Shown piece by piece: positions 1 to 12,496 of a stretch of DNA of 64,000 nucleotides. Below the pieces are notes generated by a model. It was not told where the DNA came from. It did no database searches and saw only the letters and a program-made list of their open reading frames with translations. The stretch's first letter is position 1, and every line of letters starts with the position of its first letter. Both the position numbers and the translations under genes were made by a program. Source of the stretch: Tubulanus polymorphus. Its lineage: Eukaryota; Nemertea; Palaeonemertea; Tubulaniformes; Tubulanidae. The DNA is taken from contig NC_134034.1 in NCBI RefSeq assembly GCF_964204645.1, positions 9,231,414-9,295,413 on the forward strand. Direction: 5' to 3'.

Positions 1-528
1 GTCTGAATGAAATTCAATTTAATGACCAATAGAAACTTATTTCCAATCAGGAGATCTGCTAACCAAAAGGAAATTCCTTAAAAAGTCCTCGTAAATTACA
101 TTCAACTTGAACAAAAATATAAACTAAAACCATATATATGTACCATACAAACTTTTTTATTTCACAAATTTCTAAATTTGAATAAACACCACATTGTTCT
201 GATATAAATCAAATTACACAATTTTAAAATTTGAATATACATGTACATAGTTCTGATTGACTTGGAAATTTGAAAATTGGATTACAACACGGCCTTACAG
301 CATTTTAATAGTGCATACGGTTCAGATGATGTTAGGTGACATTGAGTACAATATGGTGAATATTACAAGTCGTTGATATACAAATATGGTGATTGACAAA
401 CATTTCTCTACAACGATCGGGTTACTAAGATATAAAAAATTATTATGTGTAAAAAGTTAAAAAGCAAACCAAAATGGCCAAAGTGTGCAGAAACCTGTTG
501 CCGAAGTGTGCAGAAAATAAATGTTATC

Positions 529-588
<60 letters not shown>

Positions 589-1270
589 GGTATATATATG
601 CCAATGAGTCAACACATTTACAATGGACAAAAATTTTCCACAACTTTAAATGTTCCTATATTAAAATAATTAGCATATTTTTTATGTAACTAATCGACAC
701 CACATTTGTGCTGTGTAATGATCCCAATAACCATTATCAAAAATACATCATATACATGTTATATGGAGTATTAGACAAAAACATTAAGTCAAAAAGCAGT
801 AAGTGAAAGAGAAAAAAGCATGTTGCACCCCCCAACAAAAATATGTTTTGGTATTAAGTCCATTCAAGTCAAGCATTTATAGAATTAAAAATATAACCAG
901 AAAATTATAGTTTAAGTAGGCTAGGCCAAGCAAAACTGGCAGCTTGTCAAAGCGGCATCATAGGGGGGGGGGGGGGGCGATGAAGCATCTGCCCCCCATA
1001 ATTTTGGGTACGACCTAATTTTTTGTAATGATCACCATTAGGCTATATATTGTGATTTCGCTGAAATTAAATGAAGTGGTTTGCCCCAATAATACCCGTA
1101 ATTCCGGTGACGCGCGCCTGCATGTATTAGCCTATAGACATACGATCATATCGAAAAACAGTACAGGAAGGCTTATTCGTACTGGTGCATATATGCTGTT
1201 TGCGAGGCCATATGTCAACACGACAAGTGTTTTCTTAACACAACACTCATCAGCTTATAAGTTATTATAC
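1..1270. other. Non-coding stretch with simple repeats
   Basis: AT-rich sequence with no coding region I can support. It holds a (TA)n microsatellite at about 530-586 and a homopolymeric G run at about 963-977. Short frames across the microsatellite only encode an alternating Tyr-Ile string and are not genes. Confidence 0.7.
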
Positions 1271-1364
1271 TGTACTATAGGCCTAGATAGATAGAACAGA
1301 AAACAATTAACAAGACTAGAGTCAGAGAGACATTAAAATTACGGTAAAAGATAAACATACCACC

Positions 1365-1519
1365 ACAATATTCAGAGAAATTTTCCTTCCACCAGACGCA
1401 CCACTTAGTTCTTGACTTCAATTCGTGTTCATTGATGAGTGATGACACCGCCATAAAATCATGACAATCATGACGACAATAAGACGGATCGGAAGATGAA
1501 GTTGAATCGTCCGCCATTT
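1365..1519 (-). CDS. Possible first exon of an unidentified gene
   Basis: A minus-strand ATG (about 1519) opens a frame starting MADDSTSSSDPSY. It encodes a Cys/His-containing stretch (CRHDCHDF) and runs about 50 codons to a GGTATGT sequence near 1360 that would serve as a 5' splice donor. The frame is more balanced in base composition than its surroundings. No downstream exon was found to the left, so the gene is unidentified and may be a fragment. The start resembles the start of many transposase or nuclear protein genes, but no family is recognised. Confidence 0.3.
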
Positions 1520-1878
1520 TAGGTACGTAGGTAAAGTCTAAATGTATAATTTGCAGACCGAAATGAAGGTGACTCCCAGCCATCTGAAATAGTCAGACCC
1601 CTCGGGGATGAACAAATGAAGATCGTCGATCATCGGGCCAAACTCCACCCTCAACTTACAAGTTTGATTGAGAGAAAATGAGGAAAAACGAAGTAAATTG
1701 CTTTAAAAAGACATTTTGTCAATCCGTAATATATCAATTTTTTCCGTACTCTCTGGTGAAAATATCCGTAATGATTTTTCAAAAAACGGAACCCCGTATT
1801 TTGTCACGATTTTCCGGAACTGTTACGGAAAAATCAGAACGGTTGGCAGCTCTGCATATAGATAAAATTTCTAATTAA

Positions 1879-2812
1879 TTTGAAACTGAATTCAATGAAA
1901 GAAAAAATAGTTTATTAGAAAAAATAAAATATGAGAAAACGTTACCAGATAATAAAGAAACAGTTGAAAAGTTAGAAAAACAATATAATGAATTAACAAG
2001 AAAAACATATTATTGTAAATATTGTAAATTGATTATTACAACAAGTAATTCAAATCTACATAATAGAACAATAAAACATAAAGAAAACGTAAGAAAATAC
2101 CAGGAGCTTAATGAAGATTTATTACCAATAAATTATAAACGAAAATGTCCACAATGTAGTTATGCGACCTTAAGGCAAGAAGGTACTGTGTTATTTTGTA
2201 ATGAATGTGGATGGCAAAAGAATTTATGGGGTGAAGAAAAAACGAGATTTTCTCATAGAACCAAAATTAAATAATCTTGATGAAATTTTTAAAATATTTT
2301 CTATAGAAGATCATACACCAGAATATAAGCAATGGCTTGAAAAAATGAAAATAATAGAAAATGAAAATGGTGAAATAACTAAAAAAGATATTATAAAAAC
2401 AATTATTCCATCAACATTTAACACAAAACAAAAGAAAATGTATTTATATTTATTATTTAACGATTATTATGAAAAACCGAAATTAACAGAAGAAGATATG
2501 GAAAAGATAAAAAAAATATTCAAACAAATATTAATGTATCATTTGGAAAATAGAATAACAGATTCAATTAATTATGAATTCTTTTTAAATAAGATTGTAA
2601 ATTATTTAAACATAGATATTATAATTCCATTTGACGAATTAACAAACAAAAAGAAACAAAGAGAGCGAGATGAAATGTGGTACAAGATAGAACTATATTT
2701 AAATGAGAAAAATGAAATGGAAGAACCTAAACAAATTATACAAGAACAATTAAATGAAAATGAAGAAGCCAATAGTGATTTCGAGTATGATGATATTGAT
2801 TTTATGTTTTAA
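1879..2812 (+). pseudogene. VLTF3-like viral late transcription factor, N-truncated and frameshifted
   Basis: The frame opens after a TAA at 1876 without an in-frame ATG, so the 5' end is lost or starts outside. It has a C2H2-type finger (YYCKYCK followed by two His), then a zinc ribbon with CPQC and CNECGW pairs about 17 residues apart. After a one-base shift in an A-tract near 2225-2235 it continues as an alpha-helical segment with NDYYEKPKL and a C-terminal KKKQRERDEMWYKI motif. This order resembles poxvirus A2L/VLTF3-type late transcription factors, where a zinc ribbon precedes a conserved C-terminal helical domain ending in a basic, Trp-containing motif. It ends with an acidic tail. Its stop overlaps the stop of the convergent polymerase gene by a few bases. 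The family assignment is by eye; a viral zinc-ribbon protein of unknown role is the alternative. Confidence 0.6.
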
Positions 2813-5800
2813 TGGCCATAAGGTAATGTTTTTATACCATCATCTAAAATATGCCTTTTATCATCAAATGGATTTAAACTAGTTTTTTCAACTTCATTAA
2901 TGTACATCTCGTGATCTTCTGATCTTAAACAATTCATTTTATGTTTCATTACAATTGATTTATATAAACACTTGAAATTCTATATGTTTATCAACCACAT
3001 GTTTTGTTATTCCTTTTAACTTTTTAGCTTCATGATCTTTTGTTCTATAACTATACATTTTACTTCTTATCCCAACAAATTCAATCATTTCATCACCCCC
3101 TAATTCATCTTTAAATTAACCAGGAATGTTTTTATTATCATTGCTAAATAGTTCATGATCTTTGGGATAATTGCTAAAATCAAAATGATGTTTTAAAGTT
3201 TTTAAGTCTTTTGTTAATTGGAATTAATGGGAACCCAGAATTGAATGTTCCATCATCTGTTGATAAATCATAAACATAGTCAGTTGGGTTATATATTTCA
3301 AATAAATCTTTAACTTCTTCTGTTAACTCATTTTCTACATGGCTTAAATTAAAGCAATTTGGTTTAGATTTAATCAATCCAATATTCATATTAATCCTAA
3401 TGAACTGCATAATATATTCAATCCTGATATAGCAACTTTTCCTTTTTGAGCTAAAGATATTGTTTTGCGGTTTTTGAAACTTTTTGAACCATCTGCAGCA
3501 TAGAATCCAATGAAGAACCATTTTCTTAAATTATTTTTTGCATTTAATACATAATCTGGAACTATCTTTTCTTTTGTTGAAGTATTACTTTTAACTATTG
3601 CATGAATATAGAATTCATCATTATATTTTATAGCAAAATCTTTAGGATTATTTACAAGTATTCTATAAACTGCTGTTGATTTCATAACATCCATGATTTT
3701 AAATGTTTTATTTGGATAAACTTCTTCACAGAATTTCTTAATTCTTTCTAATAATTTTAAGTCTTGATTGCATAAATACCAACAATATTGAGTGCGATTA
3801 ACATAATTATACACACCTGCTGAACCATCACCCATGAAAAATCCTTTGATAAAATATTCTTTTTCTTCTAATGTTTCGGGTTCTATATTATAAATATTAT
3901 CAATAATTTCATCGAATGACATATGATTCATTCTTTGGAAAAATCTTTTATGTAATAATTCATCTCCAATTTCTATATCAGTTGGTTTTATTTCATCGCC
4001 ATTTCGTTTAATTAAACTATGATCTTCTGTAACATCTACAAATCCAAATTTAGTTCTTACTCTATAGATTTTCTTATTTGTTTTATGTCTAATAATATTC
4101 TTTAATTTTTTCCATCCATTTCTTGTCCAAACATCCATTAAACCATTTATTTGTATTAATTCTTTTTCACCATATGAAATATAACATTCATTTTGTTTTG
4201 GATTTATTTCTGAAATTCTTCTTATCAATATTTTATCATTACATTTTTATAATATTGGGGTGTCAGCTGTTACAGAATCAAAATATAATATTTCAATATG
4301 CTTTTCCCCAAAAAGTGGTTGTAAAACATTATAATAAAAATCATACATTAATAATTTTGATACTTCTAAAACAGTTGAACCAATGAATATAGGTTTATCA
4401 AATTTCATTGACGTTCTTTTTAATTTAACTGCTGTTAAATAATCTTCAAATCTTTTATTTCCTAAATGTCTAGGACTTGATTGTAAATGTCTTAATCTTT
4501 CAGAATTATTTACTAATTCAATATCATTTCTATTTCTAATATTTTCACATGTTTTACCATGAAAACTATTGTTCATTAATTTGAAGAAATCTTTTTCAAA
4601 ATCTGTTTTTGATATGGTTCTCTGTTGAGTATTGAAATCTTTTCTTTAATTTCATTCCTTGTTTTAGATAAAATTTTAACATTCTATAATGAACAATATA
4701 ATTGTATTTATTATTTTGAGTAAGTATTAATTTTTCTGTAAAAACATGATCTTTCGGTTTTATTTTCTTCTGGTATTCACTTAAATAACTATCATCTACA
4801 GTTAAATGTTCTGGGCAATAAGGTAAGTTTCTTGTTTTAAACTTTATATTTTCAGGATATTCTAAATCAACTACAAAGAAATAACCAATTGGTGCTTCAT
4901 CTTCTAAACTCATAATTGCGCTTTCCCAATCAGTTTTATCACCATTTTCAACTTCTGTTAATATAAAATTTTTATATGGTTGAGGTTGCATCATTGCCCA
5001 ACCATATAAATTATTGGCGTCAATATATAATAATTTATATTCATCATTTGCTTTAAAATATCTCCCATAACACCACTAATTCCACCTCTAATTGATTTTT
5101 CAAATAATAAAACCATATCTGGTTCTTTTAATAAATCTAATTCTACATTTGTATATTTTAAACCACATTGCCAGGTTAAACCAGGACTAGAGTAGCATTA
5201 ACAAGGATCAACATTAAAATGATTCAAATTAACTTCTCTAAATTTTTCAAATATGTCAGCCAATATCATAACATCTGATTTTAAATATAAATCAACTAAT
5301 TCACCATGATTTTTCATCTTAAAATGGTTCCAAATATTTAATGTTCTATTAAACACTTCGTCTTTCACATACTCCTCTTTTAATTGATCATAAAATTGAT
5401 CTTTTAATAATTCTGTTACATTAAAATCATTGTGTGTTTTATAAAATGAATAAGGAATTGCGCCTTTATATCTCAATAATTTAAAATCTTGTTCATTTGG
5501 ATAATAATATCGAGTTATAACAAAATCATTATCAACTAAACTTTTTGATAAATTATCTAATGAACTTGCTAGAAATCTATAAGAATCTAAAAATCTAATG
5601 CAACCAAATTGAAATGAAATATAATTTTCAGATTTTTTAGCTAATAGTTTAAAATCATATTTTCTTACATTTACACCACTCATAGCATTATATTCTTCTA
5701 TTTCTTGATAAATTGCGCCCAATTTCTTTGATAATTGTTTTATAAATAGATGGGTATCATAGCCTGATAAATTATGAAATAATATTGGTACGAAATTAAC

Positions 5801-7771
5801 TTTCTTAGCTTGTAAATTGCAATCTTCATGAGCAGCTCCACGATATTTTGAATTTAAATGATCATGATCTCTAACTTCTTTATCAAATGAATAAAAACGT
5901 TTTTCACAATAACAACAATGAGTTGCATAATTAAAATCAATTTCATCTTCTTTTGTCATAACTATTCTTTTATTTTTGTTTAATAATTTTGCAAAATCAC
6001 TTTCTAATTCAATCATTTTGTCACAAAAATCATTAACTACATCTTCACCTCTAAAAGAAATATATTGACTTTCATATAATTCGGGATAATTTGATTTGAT
6101 GTAAATTCCATAAGCAGCAGCTCTTTGATGAACTTTTTTAATTGTATTTATAATTGGCGGGTCTTGTGTTGTGTCTTCATTTAATTCATTTCCTTTATCG
6201 ATTGATTTTAATAATTGCTTTTTGTTATATATTGCTTTTCTATCTTGATCAGTTAATTCTTTATTCAACGATTCAAAGTCCCCATAAATTACAAATGGAA
6301 CTATATTCTTAAATTTATGATTAGTAAATTTCAATTTATAATCTTTTTCTGTTGGCATTATTAATTTACAAAAATCTTTATTATCACATAATTCTTTTTG
6401 TTTTTATAATGTATTCTCAGTCATAAATTTAGATAAACATTTTCTACATAGATAAATTTTATTATGGTGATCACTTTCTGTTCTAAAGAATAAATCAATT
6501 TGTTTTAACCACATATAATGTTCATTTTCATCTTTTTTGTAATATAACAAATCTATAGCATTTTCATCATCATAATATTCTGTTAAATATAAAGCTTCCA
6601 ATCTATAATCTTTAATATTTTCACCTTTTGTCTTTGGTAATTGCATTAATTCAAATACATTTATTTTTAAATTATTAACTTTTTCTATTTTAGGAATCAT
6701 TTTTATAGTTACTGGATATTGATCAATTTTATATAATGTTTCATATTTCCGGTAATTTGTTATTCTAAAACTATGCGTCATATCTTCTGTTGAGTGTAAA
6801 CAACTAATAATTGACCATAGAAAACATTTATTATCTTCATTTTGAACATTTATTACTGCTTTTGTTGTAAATGGTAATTTAATATAAGATGATGCTTTAA
6901 TATCCTTTTCTGTTGTAAAGTTTGAATCATTTTTAAACATGTTATTACTTTTTGGTGTTTTATTCCTTTTTGTATTGTAAACATTTAAATCTAAATATAT
7001 AATTTCATTCAATGTTAAGCCAGAACCCTCAAAATATCTTTCTTCAATATGACGTTTAAATTCATTAAATATTTTTTCTAACTTCTCTTTTATTTGTGTT
7101 TTTGAAATTATTTCTTCAGAGTGTGTTTGAATATTATAATTCATTTTTTCTTCTGACTTTATAAAACTTACTTTCCCAGAGATACTAATTTTTGGATATT
7201 CAACATCTGTTATCAAATCTAGTATTTTTTCTATTATTTCATTAAATTTACTATAATCTTCTATTGTTGTTCCTTTAAAAAATCTAAATATAATAGCTGC
7301 AGGACCAATTTTACTATGTAATGTTTCTAAAATTTCAATTGTATCTTTTATTTCTAGTGAATCAATATAATTTCTAACATTTTCCATGTAAGGTTTATTT
7401 GAAATGGATTTAGTTTTTGAAGTTGGTTTTTTTACTTGTTGAGGTTTATCATCAAAATAATCTTTTCCTAAAACATTATTACTCAAATTTTGGCAGTGTT
7501 TTTGTGATTCGAGATGTCTATTATAATTCCTTTTTACTATAAATTCATTACAAACTTCACATTTTATTTCATCCACATTCATATTTTCTAATCTTTCTTT
7601 TCTTTCATTGGAATTTTCTGGAGTTTCAAAATCTATTACATTTTTTATATGATTTGCAGTTTTTTCATGTCGTGATTTTTGGGATTTATCGATGTATTTT
7701 TTACAATATTAGCAATAATATTGATTTTTATTAACATTATTGTTTTCTGGCTGGTGTTCATTCTCCCCCAT
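2809..7771 (-). pseudogene. Polinton-type DNA polymerase B with intein, disrupted
   Basis: Replicative family B DNA polymerase of the protein-primed Polinton/adintovirus type. An ATG at 7771 begins with two C2H2-like fingers (first about 7700-7650, second CEVCNEF at about 7560). An N-terminal domain with NEDNKCFLWSII follows, then exonuclease motif I (YGDFES, about 6270), an HNH-like Cys/His insert (CCYCEKRF...HDHLN), exonuclease NLSGYDTH (about 5760), polymerase motif A (DANNLYG, about 5020), motif B (KLMNNSFHGKT, about 4570), and motif C broken by an intein at 4276. The C-terminal part includes FVGIRSKMYS and ends LPYGH at 2809. Breaks: in-frame TAA near 7709, at 6404 and at 5198; a small deletion and frameshift near 5060; loss of sequence near 4610; and shifts and stops within 2820-3220. 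Not functional as it stands. The gene starts 20 bp from a promoter-like box next to the element's terminal repeat. Confidence 0.9.
3220..4276 (-). pseudogene. Intein with LAGLIDADG endonuclease inside the polymerase gene
   Basis: A protein-splicing element is inserted in the catalytic motif C of the polymerase. The N-extein ends LYFD and the intein starts with Ser (SVTADTPIL), the typical Ser1 block A. Block B is the VTEDHSLI segment. Two LAGLIDADG-like helices follow (FIKGFFMGDGS and WFFIGFYAADGS), then block F VYDLSTDDGTFNSG. The expected His-Asn plus TDS junction is corrupted at about 3210-3230. An in-frame TAA at 4247 lies ten codons after Ser1, and a one-base shift occurs near 3390-3420, so neither splicing nor homing is possible now. 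Length is about 350 residues, normal for a homing-endonuclease intein. Pol-c type inteins at this site are known from archaeal and giant-virus polymerases. Confidence 0.85.
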
Positions 7772-7790
7772 TTATTAGGAAAAAAATTAC
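7772..7790 (-). promoter_or_regulatory. Late-promoter-like box upstream of polymerase
   Basis: Read in the gene direction this is GTAATTTTTTTCCTAATAA directly followed by ATG. It matches the shared pattern seen before most genes of the capsid module: (G/T)TAAT plus T-tract, a few bases, then TA(A/T)ATAA touching the start codon. Confidence 0.5.
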
Positions 7791-7794
7791 TTGT

Positions 7795-7855
7795 GGTGAT
7801 GAGTGGTGCCTCGACCGCTCGACCTCTGGTATGAAAGCCTACTTTCCCAATTACT
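7795..7855. repeat. End of the viral element (half of a palindromic terminal repeat)
   Basis: Reads CGACCGCTCGACCTCTGG and then, at 7846-7855, CCCAATTACT. This is the outer arm of the palindromic terminal repeat found complete at 22653-22794 and 29404-29561. Only the outer arm is present here, and the sequence passes straight into an hAT transposase coding region at 7856, marking the insertion boundary. Confidence 0.65.
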
Positions 7856-8747
7856 CAAGTGCAGAAGGTAGCAGACACAACCTGCCAGGAAAACGTCTTT
7901 ATGCTGGTCTCTGACATATTTTATCACACCCCTATACTTTCCGACCATGGTGTTAGTGTTATCACAGACTAATGCGGTGCACTTTTTCCAATCGATATTG
8001 TGTTTTGATAATTCACGCTGGAGAATTCCAAATATACTCTCTCCTGTATGAGAATCATTAAAAACAGGGTTAGCTAAGAGATCTGATTGAATTTCTCCCT
8101 GAGAGTCGAGATACCGCACGACAATGGGATAAAATGTCTCATTATTGAGGGTCGATCCATCTGTAGCAATGACAAAAGGTCCATCAAGATTTTTCACGAT
8201 GTCAGATTTAACTTCGCTAGCCATAACTTTCATTATCGCGGTTGCCTTTGTTCTCCCACATTTAAAATCATCAACCACAGATTTTGATGAGAACATTTTT
8301 TTGAACAGTTTAGCAGCATGATCAGCAGTGCTGAATGATAGATTATGCTCAACCAGGAAGTGAACAAACAGAACTTCAGATTTTATAACAGATAGGCCAG
8401 GGTTTGTTGTGTTATCAGTTCTAAAAAAATGTGAAATTTCAGAGAGTTTCGCTTTATCCTTATGTCCTTTTCTTTCACAATGACGTGAAATATCATTTAA
8501 TCTGCCATGTGAGATCCCTATATCGATTTGACATATCGTACATCTTGTATTTACTTAATTTCGATGCTATGAAACATGGATATTGTGCGCTGTACGATTT
8601 TTTATACTTCTGTTTCCGATATTTCTTAATCATACGTTTTCTACTGCCTGTTACCGCAGTATCAGTTTCAAATTCCGACTCCGAAGAAGACGGAGAACCC
8701 TCCGAATTTTCCAGATTTGACAAAACGTCGTGAACTTCGTCCGCCAT
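7856..8747 (-). pseudogene. hAT-family transposase, 5' part, truncated by viral element
   Basis: An ATG at 8747 (MADEVHDVLSNLENSEG) leads an acidic, Ser-rich N-terminus. A BED-like zinc finger (CTIC...RHCERKGHK, about 8440-8530) is reached through a frameshift near 8540. A catalytic-domain start with ATDGSTLNNETFYPIVVRYLD (first catalytic Asp region) and VCDNTNTMVGKYRGV follows. The coding region stops being hAT-like after LAGCVCYLLHL at about 7860, where the viral terminal repeat begins. hAT transposases cut and paste DNA with an RNase H-fold domain; the C-terminal half with the dimerisation region is missing. A domesticated ZBED-type gene is the alternative, but the breaks favour a dead transposon. 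Confidence 0.7.
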
Positions 8748-8779
8748 TTGCAACATTCATGACAATTTGAGCGATGAAA

Positions 8780-8865
8780 ATTACTCGTTGTAACCGAAAA
8801 TTCGCTAGACTGGTTCCCGGTATTACTCGTTGTAACCGAAAATTCGCTAGACTGGTTCCCGGCTG
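8780..8865. repeat. Two-copy 42-bp tandem duplication
   Basis: The segment beginning ATTACTCGTTGTAACCGAAA and ending CTGGTTCCCGG occurs twice in direct tandem, just upstream of the hAT start codon. It looks like a local duplication. Confidence 0.85.
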
Positions 8866-9127
8866 TATTGAAACTTCGTGACAATTACTCAAATAAAAAC
8901 CAAATTTCCCCGTAATAAATGTTAATAAACCATTAAAATACCGATTATGTACTGCAAAATTACCTTTATTGACATAATATAAGGAGATTTTTATTGAGGC
9001 CGTATTTATTTGCTCATTCGCGTAACATCGGAACGATATCGGAAAAAAGCGTATTCCATTGCCTGTGCCAGTAACGCCGTATTACCGCGGATAGCACCGG
9101 TACGGAATACGGCAAAAACGTTACGGT

Positions 9128-9195
9128 TGGCAGGTGTGTGCAAGGGTAAATTAATTCAGCATTAGCAAAATCAAAATTGTGTGAAGTCTGAAAAA
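9128..9195 (-). mobile_element. Short Penelope-like endonuclease fragment
   Basis: These bases are almost identical to 63538-63600. Read on the minus strand they encode the TSHNFDFANAEL segment of the GIY-YIG domain of a Penelope-like element. Only this 3' fragment is present. Confidence 0.7.
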
Positions 9196-9465
9196 CATGA
9201 CATGCCTTTAGTTTCCTTAGTTTGTAACAGCTTTTATGTTATATATTATCCCTAATTTGTATCACATCTTATTATTATTGAATCACAGTTTATATTTGAA
9301 TTATCAAGAACTTAAATTTACTAAATTACCAAGTTAGTAATTAGTTAGTCCAACCAGTACATTTTTATCGGTATAAATGTACTACAGCATTCATGATGGT
9401 GCAGATTTGTCTTCATTTACAATGCTTACTAGTATTTACAAATAGTATTATGGATACATTACCTC

Positions 9466-10913
9466 AACATAGAACATGCAATGAGTGAATTGGATCTTCC
9501 AAATACCATCAGTTATCCATAATCTTCCACAACCTATAAATGATACAGCCAATTTGGCCAAAGGGACATAGATATAAACAATGTGACATACTGTGGCTTG
9601 TGAATATGAATCAACAAGGCTTACCTCGAGCTTTACAATCAGCATTACAATCAATTTTAGAATGTGGATAGTGGGCTGTTTGACGTTTTTCCTCAATCTT
9701 GATCATACCTTCTCGATCAGAATCATGGCAAAAACTAAAACTTAAGTCGCCAGAGTCTCGAAGTTCAGATTCTAGTTCTCCCCACCAAAAACAGTCAGCC
9801 CATGTTCTTCTATCTATTTCTGGAAAAAAAACATAATAACACTTAGGCTTACTATGGCTCAGTAGGCATGCAAGAATTTCATACCAGGCCAAAAAATACA
9901 CACAAAAGAATGAGAGAGCAAATATTTACCGTCATTCTCTGATAAATCCCATGCATCATTCCAACTTTCTGCAAAACCTTGGAATGAAACCCAAGAATGT
10001 TGTCTAGAAGGAAGAAAAGTATGGTTCATAAATATTTTGCACAAGTCCACCAGTTCATGATAATAATTATCTATTTTCTTGACATAGCACAATGTCTAAA
10101 CAGTAATCTCTGCGCTTTACATAAGAATAAATTTGTAATCATGCAGTTATGTAGTGAAATACTCAACATTAAGATTACAAATATTGCCAATAATCATCTA
10201 AAATATGTACTGATACTGTAATACTTACGCAAATGCCCACTGCATGTTGAACACTGCTCTGTCGAATATGATCTTATCCGACGCTACAATGGCATCTCTT
10301 GCTTTTTTATAAAATCTATAGCCAGTGCTCATATTACCATATTTGTCAAATAAATAGTTGATTCCACATGATTTACAACGTAGATCGATCTGAAAGGTAA
10401 AACTTGCATACATAGCAAGAGTCATGCTATCATGACAGGGCACAGTCAAAGGACTTTTAAATAGAATTTGGCATACCTTAAACTTCCATTGAATTTTGAA
10501 GGTCACATACTTCACACTTATCGGCTTGTTGTGAATATGCAAGGATCTATTACATATGAAACATTGTCCTAAAATCATAAAAGAATATTATTGCCATTTT
10601 TTGACATATACTGACAGTGAAACCAATATATCAAACTATTGGTGCAATGTTTACCTGATGGTGGTCCAAGTACGTTTAGGGAATGTGATGATTCACACTC
10701 TCGTGGGAATTGCTCTAATACCTTTATAGGCACTACAAGGTTCTCATCATAAATGTTTTCCAGCAACGATTTTGTGACTGATTGAGGGAGAGCCGACTGA
10801 ATGCTGTGCAATATCTTTAAATCCTGCATCACAGTTTGGTAGCCATATTTTAACACAGCGTGCTCTATTGTCTTTGCTTCCAACAACTTCAACTCTCTAA
10901 TGAGATTAGAGAC
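9466..10913 (-). CDS. Multi-exon Cys-rich protein gene (possibly KDZ-associated), partial
   Basis: Six minus-strand exons with GT-AG borders: about 10655-10913, 10477-10568, 10229-10389, 9932-10002, 9625-9819 and 9466-9536. The exons carry a helical region ending CESSHSLNVLGPPSG, paired cysteines (CFICNRSL, LRCKSCGINY), HSWVSFQGFAESWNDAWD, RRTWADCFWW, CNADCKARG and CGRLWITDG. The pattern (a Cys cluster, then a WVSF/ESWN segment, then a Cys plus DG-WK segment) recalls the cysteine clusters placed before KDZ-type transposases in invertebrates. I infer that link and am not sure of it. No start codon or stop was found, so both ends are open. Intron borders are clean, with no in-frame stop within exons. 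Confidence 0.5.
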
Positions 10914-10919
10914 CTATAA

Positions 10920-12490
10920 TAAAAAATAAAATCATTCAAAATTTAAACAAATATAATTTATCCAAAGGTTAATTAAACAGGAGTAGATTTATTTTTCTTG
11001 GACAGGTGTCTCATTGAGATACTGATATCACAACACTTAGTATCACAAATTCTTTTCCTGTATCTCAAATTTGTGGGGGGGGTTGTATGGGGGTACCCCT
11101 TGGATCGTTTTAGTTATCTTTTTTTATGCAGTCCAAATAAATCATTGTTTTTATATCAACTTTACACTGTTTAGCTCATTTGAATCAGAGAAAAGACAGG
11201 GGCAGATCCAGACGGGGCGTACGCGGCACGACCACCCCCCCCCCCCCTATTTTTTGCCGAGCAAAGAATTTTTTCAAGCCACTTTATATACTACATATAT
11301 GAAAAAAACGCAGAATGTTGTTAAAAAATCCTCTTGGTGACAGTCCTTCGTAATCTATGCGTTGAACATAAGATGAATTGTAGAAATGTGGGATAAAATA
11401 AAGTTAAAACTATAATTATTTCGTTGATTGCTAATCTTATTGAAAAAAATTGAACATATTTTCTTTTCTATCATATCGTATTAGTATTAAGACACATTTT
11501 ACGTATGTGTTCAAAACATTAAGCAAAATATCCCAAAAAGAACGGGGCGGATCTAGGGGTGAATAATGGGGTACCCCCTCTAAAACCATCCGAAAATTTC
11601 TAAAAGGGCTTGTTTCGTGTAAATAGTCCATCTCTATAATCATTGCGGCAGTTTGGCAGACATTGGTGCTGTAGTTCATGCTTGACTCGGGTGAGGAATC
11701 GTAAATTATAGGAAAATAGTAAATTATAGGAAAATAGTAAATTATAATGACAAATGACAATGTTCGCGGAGCTCCGTCGTATACTGCGTGTACTTTAGAG
11801 ATAGTGGAAGTGATATGTACGACCATTGACATTTAACGTTCTCAGTAAAGGATTTTTTTATCGTTTTATTCATAGAAGTGTAATTAATAGGCTGTGGTTA
11901 TTTTGCCGGATCCGGTCTCCGACTTCTGAACGATATTTTGCCGGAAAATTCAAGGAAAGTGTGGAGAACAGAGGGCGAGAAAATAGAGCGGATAGAGCGA
12001 GACTCGAACCCGGGCCAGTAAATTGACACTAACCCTATCCTATCGAAACCCTAACCCTAAACCCAATATAATGATTTTATTGTTACTTTTATTAATTTAT
12101 ATTATACGTAATGTATGTATCCGGCTAAATATCTTTTATAAGTCGGTAACCGGATCCGGTAAAATAACCACTCTAACGAAAGAATATACTATACCTTTGA
12201 CTCTTGTACAAGTTCCAATTCGACGGTATCTGCTAAAGACAGTTTTAGCCTTTTTGGTCGCGGCATTTTCCGTGAGCAGCTTTTATTAAATTCAATGATT
12301 TATAACAGATTTCAAAATGTGGCGATTTGTTGACTTGTGGCGTTTCCGGTGGATGAGATGAACGCCCGCGGAGTACTCGGTGCCGCATCTAGTTCCATAC
12401 ACAAATGTGTTGACTTGTGTCACCACAATTTGTTCCGCGATGTACCTTGTACCCTAAATGTTGCCTCAAATGTCGCGTCAACACGGATAT
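10920..12490. other. Non-coding stretch with MITE-like and telomere-like motifs
   Basis: No supportable gene. Two copies of a GGGGCRGATCYAG motif (about 11200 and 11543) match the ends of the MITE family seen at 55037-55263. Three tandem copies of an 18-bp unit (GTAAATTATAGGAAAATA) lie at about 11698-11745. A short CCCTAACCCTAAACCC run lies near 12045-12064. A GGGTTCGAGTC (tRNA B-box-like) is present on the minus strand at about 12000. Confidence 0.5.
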
Positions 12491-12496
12491 AGTGTT

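Noticed and set aside
445-689. Two overlapping frames encoding long Ile-Tyr runs
   Set aside because: They are translations of the (TA)n microsatellite, with no other coding signal.
12000-12030. tRNA gene suggested by GGGTTCGAGTC on the minus strand
   Set aside because: Only the B-box-like half is present; no A box or pairing stems were found.
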